A stretch of DNA of 64,000 nucleotides from Cristatella mucedo. Taxonomy: Eukaryota > Bryozoa > Phylactolaemata > Cristatellidae. Under the pieces are notes generated by a model. The model was not told the origin of the DNA. It was given only the letters and a program-made list of their open reading frames with translations, and ran no database searches. Positions 43,870-52,640 of the stretch are shown piece after piece; position 1 is the stretch's first letter; each line of letters opens with the position of its first letter. Position numbers and translations under genes: made by a program. Where the stretch lies: positions 24,980 through 88,979 of the forward strand of contig WPIO01000323.1 of NCBI GenBank assembly GCA_009760855.2, in the 5' to 3' direction.

Positions 43870-44090
43870 TTATGCCTCCCCTTTAACGGGTTGTGCCGGC
43901 TGTACTTTACAATGCTAGCTTTGATTGCCGACTCACATATACTGCATACAGAGCCTTCCAACACTGGTTCTCTTTTCAACTTAACATACAGTGCTGCGTA
44001 AGTAATTCTGGCTGCTACTTGGCTTGCAGTGGAGGCTGGAGCTTTGTATCACTAGTTACTAGTGGTTTAAGTGGGCTACGTAAGCTATCG
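43870..44090. repeat. Satellite remnant, last block
   Basis: AATGCTAGCTTTGATTGCCG, ACATACAGTGCTGCGTAAGT, ATTCTGGCTGCTACTTGGCT, TTGCAGTGGAGGCTGGAGCT and TATCACTAGTTACTAGTGG follow the satellite unit order loosely. Confidence 0.45.
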
Positions 44091-44099
44091 TTCCATTAA

Positions 44100-45545
44100 A
44101 AAGTTATAAACTGGATGGTATGATTAGTGCAAGTGAAATGTTTTAAAGTAGTAAAGATGATAATTCATTATCATTACAAATAGTTTTAGGCATTGCGACT
44201 TAACCTTAGCGAGTAGTTATCGAACTGAATGTGCAGTGGACATATTTGAAGTGGTGTAGGCAACCACTGGCGAATCTTTTATTTAACCAAAGTGGAATGC
44301 CGGACGTCTATTTTCAATATATCATGTTAGAAATGCATTATGATCACCCAAATTAGTTTGTGAGAACTAGTGTTAATTCGAATCTGAATTTTTTTTTGTC
44401 TGTAGCCAAGTCATTACGCTTGGTTTTGGAAATTCCCTAATTACCCACACACCTTTACAGTCACCGCAGCAGGGTAACACCTGCTTTGATGGAGACAAGT
44501 TAGCATTTATATACACCATATTTAACGCGATACTGGTACCGTGGTAGAACCTAACTGATCGGCCTTCAGTGAACTAATAGATGAGAGAGAAGAGCAAGAT
44601 TATTGTAAAATTGGCTTACCTCAAGTTTGTCTGTGACTGCAATAACCAAGTAGGTTAGCGCTTTCGTACATTGACCTAAATGATCCGTAATGTAGTTGGA
44701 TCTGACAAGTCAATGAGCAGGTTTATGAATTATCTGGCTCGGTTGGTCCTATAGAGCCTCAGCAGGTGCAATGGTCCTCGTAGGCAGGAATTTTTATCCA
44801 AGCTCGTTATTTCACAAGAGATAAACTCGCCTAGGTCTAAAACTGTCAGTCATTCGATTGATTAATGATTGCCAGAAAAAGGGTCGATGCTTATAAAGCA
44901 GGACTGTAAAAATGCAATTAAAACATTCTTGAATTTGTGGTCAGCTGTTATAAGAAGTTATCCTTTTAGCTAAATTGAATTCCGTGGAAATATACGGTTT
45001 GTGTGCATTTGAACTTATGCTTCAAAGGAGTAACGAGGAACCTTATAGGAGCTGCCATTAACGGCAAGGGGATCAAAAAGTTACCTCAAGTAAAAGCATG
45101 AATGAGAGCATAGAATAAGAGTATGTCAAGTCGCACACGTAGTCACGCCTATCTGCCAAGTCATACCAATAACGGTCAATAAGAAGTGATAATTATTGAA
45201 TCTGTTTGAGGAGAGGTCTAATTGGTCCTCCATCCATTGAAAATTTCAAAGCTAAAGCACAAACCGTGTTAATCTGATGACGTCCAGATATCCTCTCTTG
45301 GATGCGCTATTGCTGCTGCAGTTCAAAGTAAATTTCGTGGCAGGAGTGCGAAGTCTTTACAAGCCATATTAACATGGATTATTATAAAGTTCTTGAATAA
45401 AATGACCTTACAACCACAGACTACGACTCTTGGAGTTAGAAGGACCATAGAATAGTATAATATGCGATGCACTCAGGCATACTCCAGTAGGCACACAACG
45501 GCAAATGAATAAAAATAAACATTCATTGTTATACGATATAGCTAA
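44100..45545. other. Unassigned sequence
   Basis: AT-rich; no frame over 60 codons of interest and no repeat recognised. Confidence 0.4.
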
Positions 45546-45554
45546 GCTGAGCAA

Positions 45555-47021
45555 ATGCCTTCTTACTTATCAACTAGTGATCTAGTACTAAAGTTCGTAT
45601 CTCAATCCAAGAAGACAACAAGTCCTCTGGACCCTATTCCCACTGTCCTGCTCCTACGTTGCATTGATCTGCTGCTGCCATGCATAACTAACATCATTAA
45701 TATGTCATTAGCCTCAGGTCATGTCCCAGCACCTTTCAAAAAAGCTGTAGTCAGGCCACTTCTGAAGAAAGCTACACTAGACCAAGAGAGCTTAAGCAAC
45801 TACCGCCCAGTCTCACTTCTACCATTCCTATGAAAGACACTCGAACGGGTCGTGGCGGACCAGCTGAACTCGTATATCGAAACCTCACACCTTGCTAGTA
45901 AGTTCCAGTCTGGCTTTAGAGCTAATCACTTGACAGAGTCAGCATTGCTTAGGGTATACAACGACCTACATAGGAATGCAGACATGGGTAGAGTGACTCT
46001 GCTTGTTTTGCTTGATCTTTCGGCAGCTTTTGACATCATCGATCACAGAGTTCTTCTAGAGCGCCTCTCATCTTACCTGGGCATCACTGGCACTGCTCTG
46101 CAGTGGTTCACGTCCTATCTCAGTGGGAGACTCCATAGTATTGACGTGAATGGACAAAGATCATCTGAAGTACCTCTGAAATATGGAGTACCTCAGGGCT
46201 CCGTGCTAGGTTCGGTTCTTTTCACGGTTTATACTCTGCCTCTTGCTGATGTGATTGCCAAGCACAATCTAGGCTTTCACTTCTATGCGGATGACATCCA
46301 GCTGTACCTTTGCTTTGATCCCTCCCAGCCTTCGAGCACCTCCGATTCTCTAAACGCACTTGCTGCATGCATGGATGACATCCGCACATGAATGGCAGCA
46401 AGTTTTCTAAAACTAAACGATGATAAAACTAACTTACTAGTTATTGGCAAACCCAGTGTGATTCAGAGATTGGAAAGGCTGTCTCTCAAAATTGGCTCTG
46501 CCAGCACATCTCCAGTTGAATCAGCTCGAAATTTAGGTGTCATATTCCAAAGCGACCTCTCGTTAGACGACCATATTAGCTCAACAGTCAAATCCGCGTA
46601 TTTTCAGCTTCATAACACTGCTAAAATTCGGGCTTGTTTAGATAAAGATACCACATCCAAGTTGGTCCATGCATTCGTGTCATCCCATCTCGACTTCTGA
46701 AAGTCACTGCTTACTGGCCTACCAGCATGTGTGATCAGGCGATTGCAGCTGGTGCAAAACTCTGCAGCTAGGCTTGTCTGTCGTGAGCGTCACAGTTGCC
46801 ACATTACTCCACTTCTCGCCGACCTGCACTGGCTACCAGTCAAGCAATGCATCGACTTAAGGTTTTGTCACCTTCTTTTAGGTCTCTTCATTATATGGCT
46901 CCAGCCTAATTATCAGATCTTCTCCCCCAGCAGGCTACGCATCGTACCACTCGCTTTTCGGAATCCAACAGTCTATAAATACCTCGTACAAACCTTAAAT
47001 CCTCTGGAGACCGTGCATTAG
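45555..47021 (+). pseudogene. Reverse transcriptase of LINE A1, one frame with three stops
   Basis: A single reading frame from 45555 to 47021 is interrupted only by TGA codons at 45831, 46389 and 46698. Motifs in order: FKKAVVRPLLKK and YRPVSLLPFL (fingers), FQSGFRANHLTESALL, LLDLSAAFDIIDHRVLLERL (first catalytic Asp), [34 protein letters not shown] (the Asp pair), [35 protein letters not shown] and SHLDF-(stop)-KSLLTGLP, then NSAARLVCRERHS and LHWLPVKQ. This is target-primed reverse transcription machinery of the L2/CR1 group. After about 46990 a frameshift moves the SGDRAL...LKTHLFRTAF C-terminus to another frame. All catalytic residues are kept, so decay is recent. Confidence 0.92.
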
Positions 47022-47299
47022 TTCATATGCTCCCACAGCCTGGAACTCCCTCCCGACCTGCGTCAGAACATTCCCTGACCTGACCACATTTAAAAGTAAC
47101 CTAAAAACACACCTATTTAGGACAGCATTTAGTGGGTCCCTGTGATTCGCCCTTGATGTGCTTATGCGATCTGACTCTGTGCATGCTGCCACTAACCACA
47201 TTTGCATGCTGACCCTGTACCTGTCACCCCTAACCATATTATTCATTTCTTTTTTTTATCAAGCACGATTTTGCTTACCATTTAATTGCATTTCACTTT

Positions 47300-47355
47300 G
47301 CAGCAAACGGAAAGCACCTAGAGAGAGATTAAGTTCTCTGAGGGCGCTTTATCAA
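47300..47355 (+). promoter_or_regulatory. LINE A 3' terminal hairpin (putative reverse transcriptase recognition site)
   Basis: AAAGCACC and GGGCGCTTT, plus AGAGAGA and TTCTCT, form a stem around TTAAG, directly before the ATT repeats. The same hairpin is kept in LINE A fragments at 13.5, 36.7, 39.3, 58.5 and (minus) 63.4 kb and in SINE1. In L2/CR1-like and other stringent LINEs the 3' stem-loop is what the reverse transcriptase binds; that role here is inferred. Confidence 0.6.
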
Positions 47356-47522
47356 GTGAATTATTATTATTAATATTATTACTATGCCCCTCCCGCGATC
47401 CTTTTATCTCTCGCCTCTCCAAAATCCGCACTCCCAAAACACTGCCCTAGCTGCCACTGCATCTTCTCGTCTCTGTCTGATCTTACCTCACTCCTACGGA
47501 GCACAAACGGCACATATTTAGT

Positions 47523-48002
47523 ATGGCCACCCTGAGTTCCGATCCGCTGGATCCATATGTCCTCTCACCTCCGCCGGCTCCGAGCTGGGCCAGAAACAGA
47601 GAGCGACCACACTCTCCCTCACGCCTTCCCTTTTTCCGCCTTGGTCCTGCATTCTATACCCCGGCCTTCTCCTCGCCAACCCTGTACACGGTTGTTCTGC
47701 TTTCCTCACCCCAGCATGCTTTCACTTCACTGCTCGCCTCTTTTCAAGGGAGTCCTGCTGCGCCCAAGGTGAAGCAGCGAGTCGTTGCAAGCCAAACGCA
47801 CCCAGGCACCGCCACTGCCGTCCACACTGCCACCTACCAAATCTCCACGCCACTGACGCCGCTTGATCTCCCAGGACGCCTCACAAACAGCCAGCACTCC
47901 TTGGGAGTTTATCGCTCACTAGTCGTTCGCCCTGGAGCGCTCATCACCACCAATGACTGGACTGGCTCTTCTGCCGAAGTTTTGCTTGTCAGCGCTGAGT
48001 GA
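47523..48002 (+). pseudogene. N-terminal Pro/Ser-rich segment, probably of RLE-3
   Basis: A 159-codon open frame rich in Pro, Ser, Arg and Thr with no recognised domain. It lies immediately upstream of, and has the same GC content as, the RLE-3 reverse transcriptase, so it is most simply the variable N-terminal region of that element. A host gene exon cannot be excluded. No zinc finger of the kind found at the N-terminus of R2 is visible. Confidence 0.4.
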
Positions 48003-48395
48003 CAAATGCTAGCTCTGCCGCTCACTCGGTACCGTGAGAGGCACCCCAGCGGCATTCGCCTGGGGCTGGAGCTATCTGCGAGCCACTCGGGCCTCGGCCC
48101 TGGGACTCGCCGGGCGCCTCGCACCTGCTGAGGCTCTATAGGACCAACCAAGCCAGAGCCATGATGGGATGCCATACGGTATACTCATGCCAGCGCCAAT
48201 GACCTACTCTGGCGACACGGTAGGATACCGGACCCAGAGGCAGACAGAGTCCACGGCCAGGCCGGTGTTCAATTCCGTTATTCGCAAGCTCATGGCCTCG
48301 GCGATGCCGTTCGTGATCGCACGCCTTCAAATCTTACCGCGTCGCTCACATCCGAGGATTTCGTCGTTCGCCTTCACCGCATCAATAACACAGCA

Positions 48396-49160
48396 GTGGG
48401 TGCCGACCGCTTCGAGCACCGACATTTGTACCTAGTGCACCCTATCGGAAAGCTCATAACTGTAATCCTGAATGTATGCCTTCACTGCCTCAGCATTGCC
48501 TCTGCCTGGAAATCGGGTATCACCATCTTGATCTTCAAGAAGGATAAACCGAGCCAGCCGGGCAAATTCAAGCCAATCACACGGCTCCCGACGCCCTACT
48601 AGCTGATATCGAGCTCTTTAGCCTGCAGGCTGAGCACGAATACCTGTGCGGTCAGATGCTGTCGCACCAGCAGATGGGCTTTGTCCCGGTGGTCAACGAC
48701 AGTATCGAGAACTTGTTTCTTGTTGAGAGCGCCTTCAAAGAAGCAGCATGCCAAGAGAATTGTCAATAAGTCTATCTTGCATTGCTCGACCTGTAGGACG
48801 CCTTTGGAAGCGTTCGGCACAAGGTGCTACTCTAGGTATTGCAACACGTCACCGAGGATGAAACGTGCGGGTACTGTGTGGTGCGCCTCTACACTGGCTT
48901 GACGTCGGAGATCTGTGTGAACGGCGGCACTCAGGCACCCTCCACTACTACGTTGGCGTCCGGGAGACTGACCTACAATCTCTAGCTAGGCATGCGCTAG
49001 CTTCCTCAGGCGTGACACTCAGCTCTGCGTTTTTGTACATGCAGACGAATTGGAGCTGTATTTTGATTCCGAGAAGGACCTTCAGTCGCTCATGTCGGCA
49101 GCCGAGGACGTTGCATTCGCTCTCGGGCTCTTAGTCAGGCCCTACAAGTGCAACGTTTTT
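48396..49160 (+). pseudogene. Reverse transcriptase remnant of RLE-3
   Basis: SAWKSGITILIFKKDKPSQP (frame 48396-48602) is the first motif. HQQMGFVPVVNDSIENLFLV (from 48665) is the QxGFxPxxxxxENxFL motif. LLDL-stop-DAFGSVRHKVLL (from 48782, with TAG at 48794-48796) carries the first catalytic Asp region. FVHADELELYFDSEKDLQSL (from 49032) followed by AAEDVAFALGL is the active-site loop, in which the usual Tyr-Ala-Asp-Asp has become His-Ala-Asp-Glu. The pattern is that of R2/NeSL-like polymerases and not of LINE A or B. Confidence 0.82.
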
Positions 49161-49595
49161 CAGGCCTGAACTTGAACACCGTCCCATCCTCGATCGCGCT
49201 GAAGATGCGGCGTATCCTGTAACTGCCTTAAGACACGTCTGTGCGATACGAAAGCTCAGAAAAGGCATGGGCAGCAACGGGTGGTGAAAGCACTGGCATG
49301 CGACTACCTCGCGAGGGAAATGAACATCTCAATGCCTGCCTACTAACCCAGTGGCAGACGCTCGATGCCCTTCGGACGTTCCTGCTCCCGCGGCACGAAT
49401 ATCTGTGGCGCACATGCATGGTCTCTTAGGCAGCTCTGAGGCCGGCCGAGAAGGCCTCCATCAATCTTTTCTGCACTGCTTGCAACTTATTTCTCGACAG
49501 CTCCCTCCCCTTTCATCTGCTTGCTTCGGGAGGCCTTGGGCTAGTCCGCCTATGGCTGAAGAACAGCCTCAACAGGCTGGACCAGTCTCTGTTCA

Positions 49596-50065
49596 GTGAC
49601 TGACCCGTTTGCGACCGACAGCCACTTAACTTTCACTGGTCTCTTGCTGTCATTCCTGGGGTGGGGCATTGGCTTCAATGCCCGCCTAGGCTTGTTTCCG
49701 GTCCATTCGGAGATGACGACCTTTAACCAAGGAGCTCAAAACAGATGTCGGATGTGCGGACAACCATACGAATTGATTTGTTACGTGCCGATCCACTGCC
49801 GGGGGTTATTGGTGAATGTGATCACAGCTCGCCACATCGCCGTCCTGGGCCATCTGACCAGCGATGTCCCTAAGCGTCCGAGAGGCTTCATGTAGGTCGT
49901 TGCAATCCTTCAGCCGGTGGGTCGTCTCTAAAGCTTGATCTCATCAGAGATAACAGCCAGGACTCGGTCATTGCCGACGTAGCGGTCCCATTGGACAATG
50001 ATGCCGACGAACTGTGCATCGCGGTCTAGGCGAAGTTGACAAGCAGTCAGGCATCGCCCGATAAT
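49596..50065 (+). pseudogene. Cys-His motif and endonuclease remnant of RLE-3
   Basis: Frame 49596-49895 contains CRMCGQPYELICYVPIHC, a C-x2-C...H-x-C motif at about 49746-49800, then VNVITARHIAVLGHL, as in the other RLE copies. A frame change leads to SLKLDLIRDNSQDSVIADVA (from about 49930) and VPLDNDADELCIAV, the endonuclease core; the usual Pro-Asp is Leu-Asp here, and the Asp of ADVAVP is kept. A stop follows before the Lys-rich helix (AKL...). Inactive. Confidence 0.8.
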
Positions 50066-50770
50066 TACCGGCTAGCGTCTACAGGTTGGCAGTGGTGTGA
50101 GGGAAAATGACTTTGCTGTCTTCGGAAACCCTATGGGGGCTCTCAGACTGCCTAAGCAGCCGCAAGCTCACGACCGGTGGAAGGGCAGACGATGACTTCA
50201 TGACTCGGCAGTCCTGCCCAATCCATGCATTGGCGGCATCTGTAGGGACATGCATCTACCACACACTGCCGCCAGCTGTCTGGTTGGTTCGGAACGAACA
50301 ACGGCTCGAGAGTGCAAAAAACAACGCACGCGTGGATTATAAGTTCAGCCGAAGGAGTACAACTGGTGGGGAAGGCTAGATCCCTCGACACCGGAAGCCG
50401 TCTAGTGTTCGCAGACTGGGCATGGCCGGTGTTGCTTGAAATAAAGGTTTTGGTGTTGGAGCCAGCAGACTTGTTGCTCGGTCGCACTACCCAGCATGAC
50501 GACAGGTCGTGCCGTGGGCTTTCACACGTGGTAAGGCAGTTCGTCATTGGCACAGGGAGAAGTTGGCTCCTGGAAACGAGGACTGCCTCGCCGGGCTCAG
50601 CTTCCCGGGAAGCGAGCGCATGGCCTTGCGGCGGCAATGCCTATTGGACGTCATCTTTTGGTCCGAGACTGTGTCGACCCACATCTGAAGCTACGAAACG
50701 CACGTTGCATCAACTGCTTAGGCTGGTCAGGGTACCCCAGCATAACTGTATACCTTATCAACTTTTTATT

Positions 50771-51250
50771 AAATGTTGTAAGTTGGAACTTAAATGAATG
50801 TCAGTTAAGTCATTGTCAATAGCGACCGTAGGTACTAGAAGCTCGAATGAATTTAACTTAACAAAAGGCAGGACACGATGACTTGTTGGTGACTAGTTGG
50901 TGGTGTAGAGAACGCTGGAAGAGCAAAGCAGTCAGATATAATGGCTGGTGTTCAACAACAAAACGAATTGCAAGTCACAACGAGGATCTTAAAATCAATT
51001 TAATTTTCAATTAATAGGTAAGAAAGTTGAGAATGAGTTAGTGTAGCATGAAAGCTACACTATCAATGACGGCCTTGGGAGCGGCAGAGTTTTGAAGCTA
51101 CCACTGAACGTAAAAATGGCACCATTCGGAAGTCCAAACGAAGTATCGCCATCATCTAGACACGGTGCTGCCATCACGTTGACTAGCCCACCCGTCATAT
51201 TCTTGTTCAAGCAAGCTTTGGTTCGCTGGAAAATCCTTAACTAAGAGTAG
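50771..51250. other. Unassigned sequence with a small hairpin
   Basis: TAGTGTAGC and GCTACACTA around ATGAAA at about 51041-51064 form a 9-bp stem. Nothing else seen. Confidence 0.4.
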
Positions 51251-51254
51251 GCCG

Positions 51255-51550
51255 ATAATGATAAAAATAACAATAATCTGTTAGAGCATACTCGGAGAAC
51301 ACAATCTCAGGTTGGTCACTTCAAACTTGACGCAAGGAAGCACGATCAAATGGTTAGGGTCAGCATGTTAAATGACAATAAGCATAGCATGATTAGAGGT
51401 GAGTTGCACAGGGTCAGCATACAAATATGTTTAGCGGCAGCATGCACAGTGTCAGCATGCGCATCAAGGTCTAATCACGTGGGCGCCTTAAGGCTGCAAT
51501 AAATAGATGCGAGTTCGGTTTCTTTTTAAATGTGGTCAAGTCAGGCAAAG
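51255..51550 (-). mobile_element. LINE A 3' UTR fragment A10 (minus)
   Basis: Reverse complement of the 3' UTR: on the plus strand GCACAGGGTCAGCATACAAA near 51410, AACACAATCTCAGG near 51298 and an AT-rich AACAATAATC tail. A small internal duplication of the GGGTCAGCAT block is present (51357 and 51413). Confidence 0.75.
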
Positions 51551-52105
51551 AAATTGTTCCGCTTCTAACTATACTTGAAATGACTAACATATGATGTACT
51601 TTTCTCTAGCATCTAATAGCCGTGGTTGTGCGAACAGTGATGGCCAGTAATGGCAATATCTGCTGACACTGCATGCTTTCCCTGCGTGGTTGCCACGTGA
51701 ATCTTGGCATCAAGAAGCGATCACTGTCAAATTGGCATCAAACCTACTGTAATCAACTGGAATTCAAGTCTTATTTTAGCACCTCAATTTCTCAACACAA
51801 TACTTTTCTTTGCCACCTTTTTTTCAGGCTGAAAACAGATAGACAGGGCTCTTATGCCGAAGTATTAACCAGGCTTTATAAACGGCAGATAGCTACTTTT
51901 ATTTGGCTAACCAATTCTAAGGTTGCCTAATTCATCTGTACGTACAGTTTGCACTTACTTCAGGGCCATCATAACTTACTCGTCAATGTTTCTTGAGCAC
52001 TCTCTCGGCGGAAGCATAAGTTTCAGCGACGAGCAATCTCAGTTAAAAAGATCGCCTATCTCTTCTTAAGCTAATGAAGGGCCTGGTGGAGCACTCTCCA
52101 AAAAG
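51551..52105. other. Unassigned sequence
   Basis: An 85-codon plus frame (51673-51930) without known domain; nothing else recognised. Confidence 0.35.
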
Positions 52106-52108
52106 GAA

Positions 52109-52245
52109 TAGCTGATTCAACAGCCTCTTTTGTATAGCGGCAGAGGAGCCTTAATGGCTATTACCACGGCTTGCAGTGGCGATAGAGAGTCATCTACCGC
52201 AAGATTCGAATCTACAACCTCGGGGCCGAGGTCGCGAAAACCACA
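52109..52245 (-). mobile_element. SINE2 copy c (minus), best B box
   Basis: Reverse-complement reading gives CGACCTCGGCCCCGAGGTTG, TAGATTCGAATCTTGCGGTA (B box), CACTGCAAGCCGTGGTAATA, GCCATTAAGGCTCCTCTGCC, GCTATACAAAAGAGGCTGTT and GAATCAGCTATTCC. Fits SINE2 copies a and b throughout. Confidence 0.85.
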
Positions 52246-52522
52246 TTTCCTGGTGAGACATCAATACTCACCCCTCAGATCATGTCACTGTGGGAGGATA
52301 CTCTCAGAGGCTTCACACGGACATTGCCTTCCTGATTTAATCGCCTTATAGTGTGCTTTGAGCTTACGTTAGTGAAACTCATGATGGGTCTACAATGCCG
52401 ATCTAGTATCAGGCAAATTTATTTATCTTGGAACTTTCAGGAAGCGACAATAATCAGCTCCTGGAGTGCAGCAAAACTGGAAGCCAATGGTCAATAGGTA
52501 GGCCTCTCACTTTATAATATAC

Positions 52523-52640
52523 AAATAATTCATTTGTATAGCGCCCTAAGAGATCTTGGTCTCTATTCACGCGTTTCGCATACGCCGCTGGGTTAAAACC
52601 CACGACCTCGGCCAGACCTCGCCAAGCCCCTATGGACTTC
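52523..52640 (-). mobile_element. SINE1 copy c (minus)
   Basis: Reverse-complement reading gives GAGGTCTGGCCGAGGTCGTG, GGTTTTAACCCAGCGGCG, GAATAGAGACCAAGATCTCT and TAGGGCGCTATACAAATGAA, the B-box region and the tail of SINE1. The A-box part is lost. Confidence 0.8.

Larger units (their letters stand above)
45546..47380 (+). mobile_element. LINE family A, copy A1 (best copy)
   Basis: A 5'-truncated but otherwise nearly complete L2/CR1/Rex1-type element: reverse transcriptase and C-terminal domain (45555-47140), a 3' UTR with GCATGCTGACCCTGTACCTG at 47208, the terminal hairpin (AAAGCACC at 47300 to GCGCTTTATC at 47351) and an (ATT)n tail to about 47380. ORF1 and the apurinic endonuclease are not present. 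GC-rich RLE-3 begins shortly after the tail. This is the reference for all other LINE A pieces in the window. Confidence 0.93.
47400..50770 (+). mobile_element. R2/NeSL-type LINE copy RLE-3, near full length but decayed
   Basis: GC-rich block from just after LINE A1. In order on the plus strand: Pro/Ser-rich N-terminal segment (47523-48002), start of reverse transcriptase (48480-48590), catalytic motifs (48659-49160), thumb-like segment (49349-49420), GGLGLVRLWL linker (49530-49560), Cys-His motif (49746-49810) and restriction-like endonuclease (49925-50060). The pieces sit in all three frames with many stops. Sequence of similar GC content continues to about 50770 and may be the 3' UTR. The same family as RLE-1 and RLE-2. 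Confidence 0.82.

Noticed and set aside
45831-46700. TGA read as an amino acid (three in-frame TGA codons in LINE A1)
   Set aside because: The three positions would need different residues (Ser, Trp/Arg and Cys by comparison with relatives), and copy A2 has AGA at the second position. Independent stop mutations are simpler.
50152-50637. 161-codon minus-strand frame with Cys pairs that could be a zinc finger
   Set aside because: The Cys and His spacing (CPYRCRQC...H...C) fits no finger I can name. The frame lies over the 3' end of RLE-3 on the opposite strand and does not lead into a reverse transcriptase.
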